This document shows positions 63,289-64,000 of a DNA stretch of 64,000 nt, one piece after another. A program made the translations under genes and the position numbers. The notes under the pieces were generated by a model. The model was not told where the DNA came from. It worked only from the letters and a program-made list of their open reading frames with translations, and searched no databases. Origin of the DNA: Rhodospirillales bacterium (GTDB lineage Bacteria > Pseudomonadota > Alphaproteobacteria > Rhodospirillales > WMHbin7); assembly GCA_016214125.1 (NCBI GenBank), contig JACRPC010000043.1:1-64000 (forward strand), read 5' to 3'. The stretch's first letter is position 1. Each line of letters opens with the position of its first letter.

Positions 63289-64000
63289 AGCTGTCCAGGC
63301 GTGATTTCATCAAGGCCAATGCCGTTGCCGCCACCGCGGCCGCCGCCGGCCTCGCCCAACCCAAGCCCGTGCAGGCCGCCGAGAGCGACATCCGCTGGGA
63401 CAAAGGCGTCTGCCGCTTCTGCGGCACCGGCTGCGGCGTTCTGGTCGGCGTCAAGGACGGCCGCGTGGTGGCCACCCAGGGCGATCCCGACGCCCCGGTC
63501 AATCGCGGCCTCAACTGCATCAAGGGCTACTTCCTCTCCAAGATCATGTATGGGGAGGACCGCATCACCAAGCCGCTTCTGCGCATGAAGAACGGCAAGT
63601 TCGACAAGAACGGCGAATTCGCCCCCGTCACCTGGGACCAGGCCTTCGACATCATGGCCGAGAAGTGGAAGGCGGCGCTGAAAAAGCACGGCCCCACCGG
63701 CATCGGCATGTTCGGCTCGGGCCAGTGGACGATCTGGGAAGGCTACGCGGCGGCCAAGCTCTTCAAGGCCGGCTTCCGCTCGAACAACATCGATCCCAAC
63801 GCCCGGCACTGCATGGCCTCGGCGGTGGCGGGCTTCATGCGCACCTTCGGCATCGACGAGCCGATGGGCTGCTACGACGATCTCGAGCACGCCGACACCT
63901 TCGTGCTCTGGGGCTCGAACATGGCCGAGATGCACCCGATCCTCTGGTCGCGCCTGACCGACCGGCGCCTGACCCATGAGGGCTGCAAGGTCGCCGTGCT
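63285..64000 (+). CDS. napA: Periplasmic nitrate reductase catalytic subunit NapA (partial, runs off the window)
   Basis: The first 238 residues of the molybdopterin nitrate reductase. A twin-arginine signal ([20 protein letters not shown]) ends near residue 32. The [4Fe-4S] ligands are Cys43, Cys46, Cys50 and Cys78, and the Mo ligand is probably Cys176 in ARHCMASAV. It reduces nitrate to nitrite in the periplasm, with NapB/NapC downstream outside the window. No napE or napK precedes napF. Confidence 0.97.
   Translation, partial: MKLSRRDFIKANAVAATAAAAGLAQPKPVQAAESDIRWDKGVCRFCGTGCGVLVGVKDGRVVATQGDPDAPVNRGLNCIKGYFLSKIMYGEDRITKPLLRMKNGKFDKNGEFAPVTWDQAFDIMAEKWKAALKKHGPTGIGMFGSGQWTIWEGYAAAKLFKAGFRSNNIDPNARHCMASAVAGFMRTFGIDEPMGCYDDLEHADTFVLWGSNMAEMHPILWSRLTDRRLTHEGCKVAV

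Overview
The window is high-GC, gene-dense DNA from an alphaproteobacterium, most likely order Rhodospirillales. Pointers are a RubisCO-like protein of the Rhodospirillum rubrum type, a malyl-CoA/mesaconyl-CoA gene pair of the ethylmalonyl-CoA route, the alphaproteobacterial order mdh-sucCDAB-lpdA, periplasmic nitrate reductase genes and the block rpsT-dnaA-dnaN-recF-gyrB. The genus cannot be fixed from the sequence alone. About 60 genes are recognisable. I see no tRNA, rRNA, CRISPR array, prophage or intact insertion sequence.

Layout. 0.2-8.2 kb: a lipoprotein, then a MarR regulator followed by a regulated run of a three-part TRAP transporter, an Old-Yellow-Enzyme-like flavoprotein with an Fe-S motif, a RubisCO-like protein, a cupin, and a CMD-Rieske fusion. 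The RubisCO-like protein plus cupin match the two steps that link methylthioadenosine salvage to deoxyxylulose phosphate in R. rubrum. The transporter and redox partners around them are the most interesting accessory assembly in the window. 8.2-12.1 kb: a radical SAM protein, rpoH, a pseudouridine synthase and a JAMM peptidase. 12.1-14.1 kb: malyl-CoA thioesterase/lyase-like and mesaconyl-CoA hydratase-like genes. 14.1-17 kb: an accessory patch with a lone SDR gene flanked by IS-end-like remnants, a 41-bp tandem duplication, a TPR protein and an unknown exported protein. 17-21 kb: mutS and an MFS exporter.

21.2-30.5 kb: a complete malate dehydrogenase / succinyl-CoA synthetase / 2-oxoglutarate dehydrogenase operon, with an unusual repeat-containing lipoprotein inserted before lpdA. 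30.5-38.6 kb: an MFS transporter, xerC-DUF484, priA, a HicAB toxin-antitoxin pair, a GST, a glycosyltransferase and a VTT-domain membrane protein. 38.7-46.5 kb: CIRCE-controlled groESL, a giant AsmA-like protein, a universal stress protein, an OFA-family transporter and a truncated antitoxin. 47.1-54.2 kb (minus strand): ubiE-ubiB, then coaBC-dut-Rrf2-cysK-moeB-dsrE-SnoaL, which joins cofactor and sulfur metabolism.

54.3-61.4 kb: rpsT and dnaA-dnaN-recF-gyrB. 61.4-62.0 kb: a second HicAB module. 62.3 kb to the window end: an FNR-type promoter drives napF-napD-napA; napA runs off the end. Three copies of a dispersed palindromic repeat (about 8.26, 43.97 and 46.54 kb) all lie between convergent genes.
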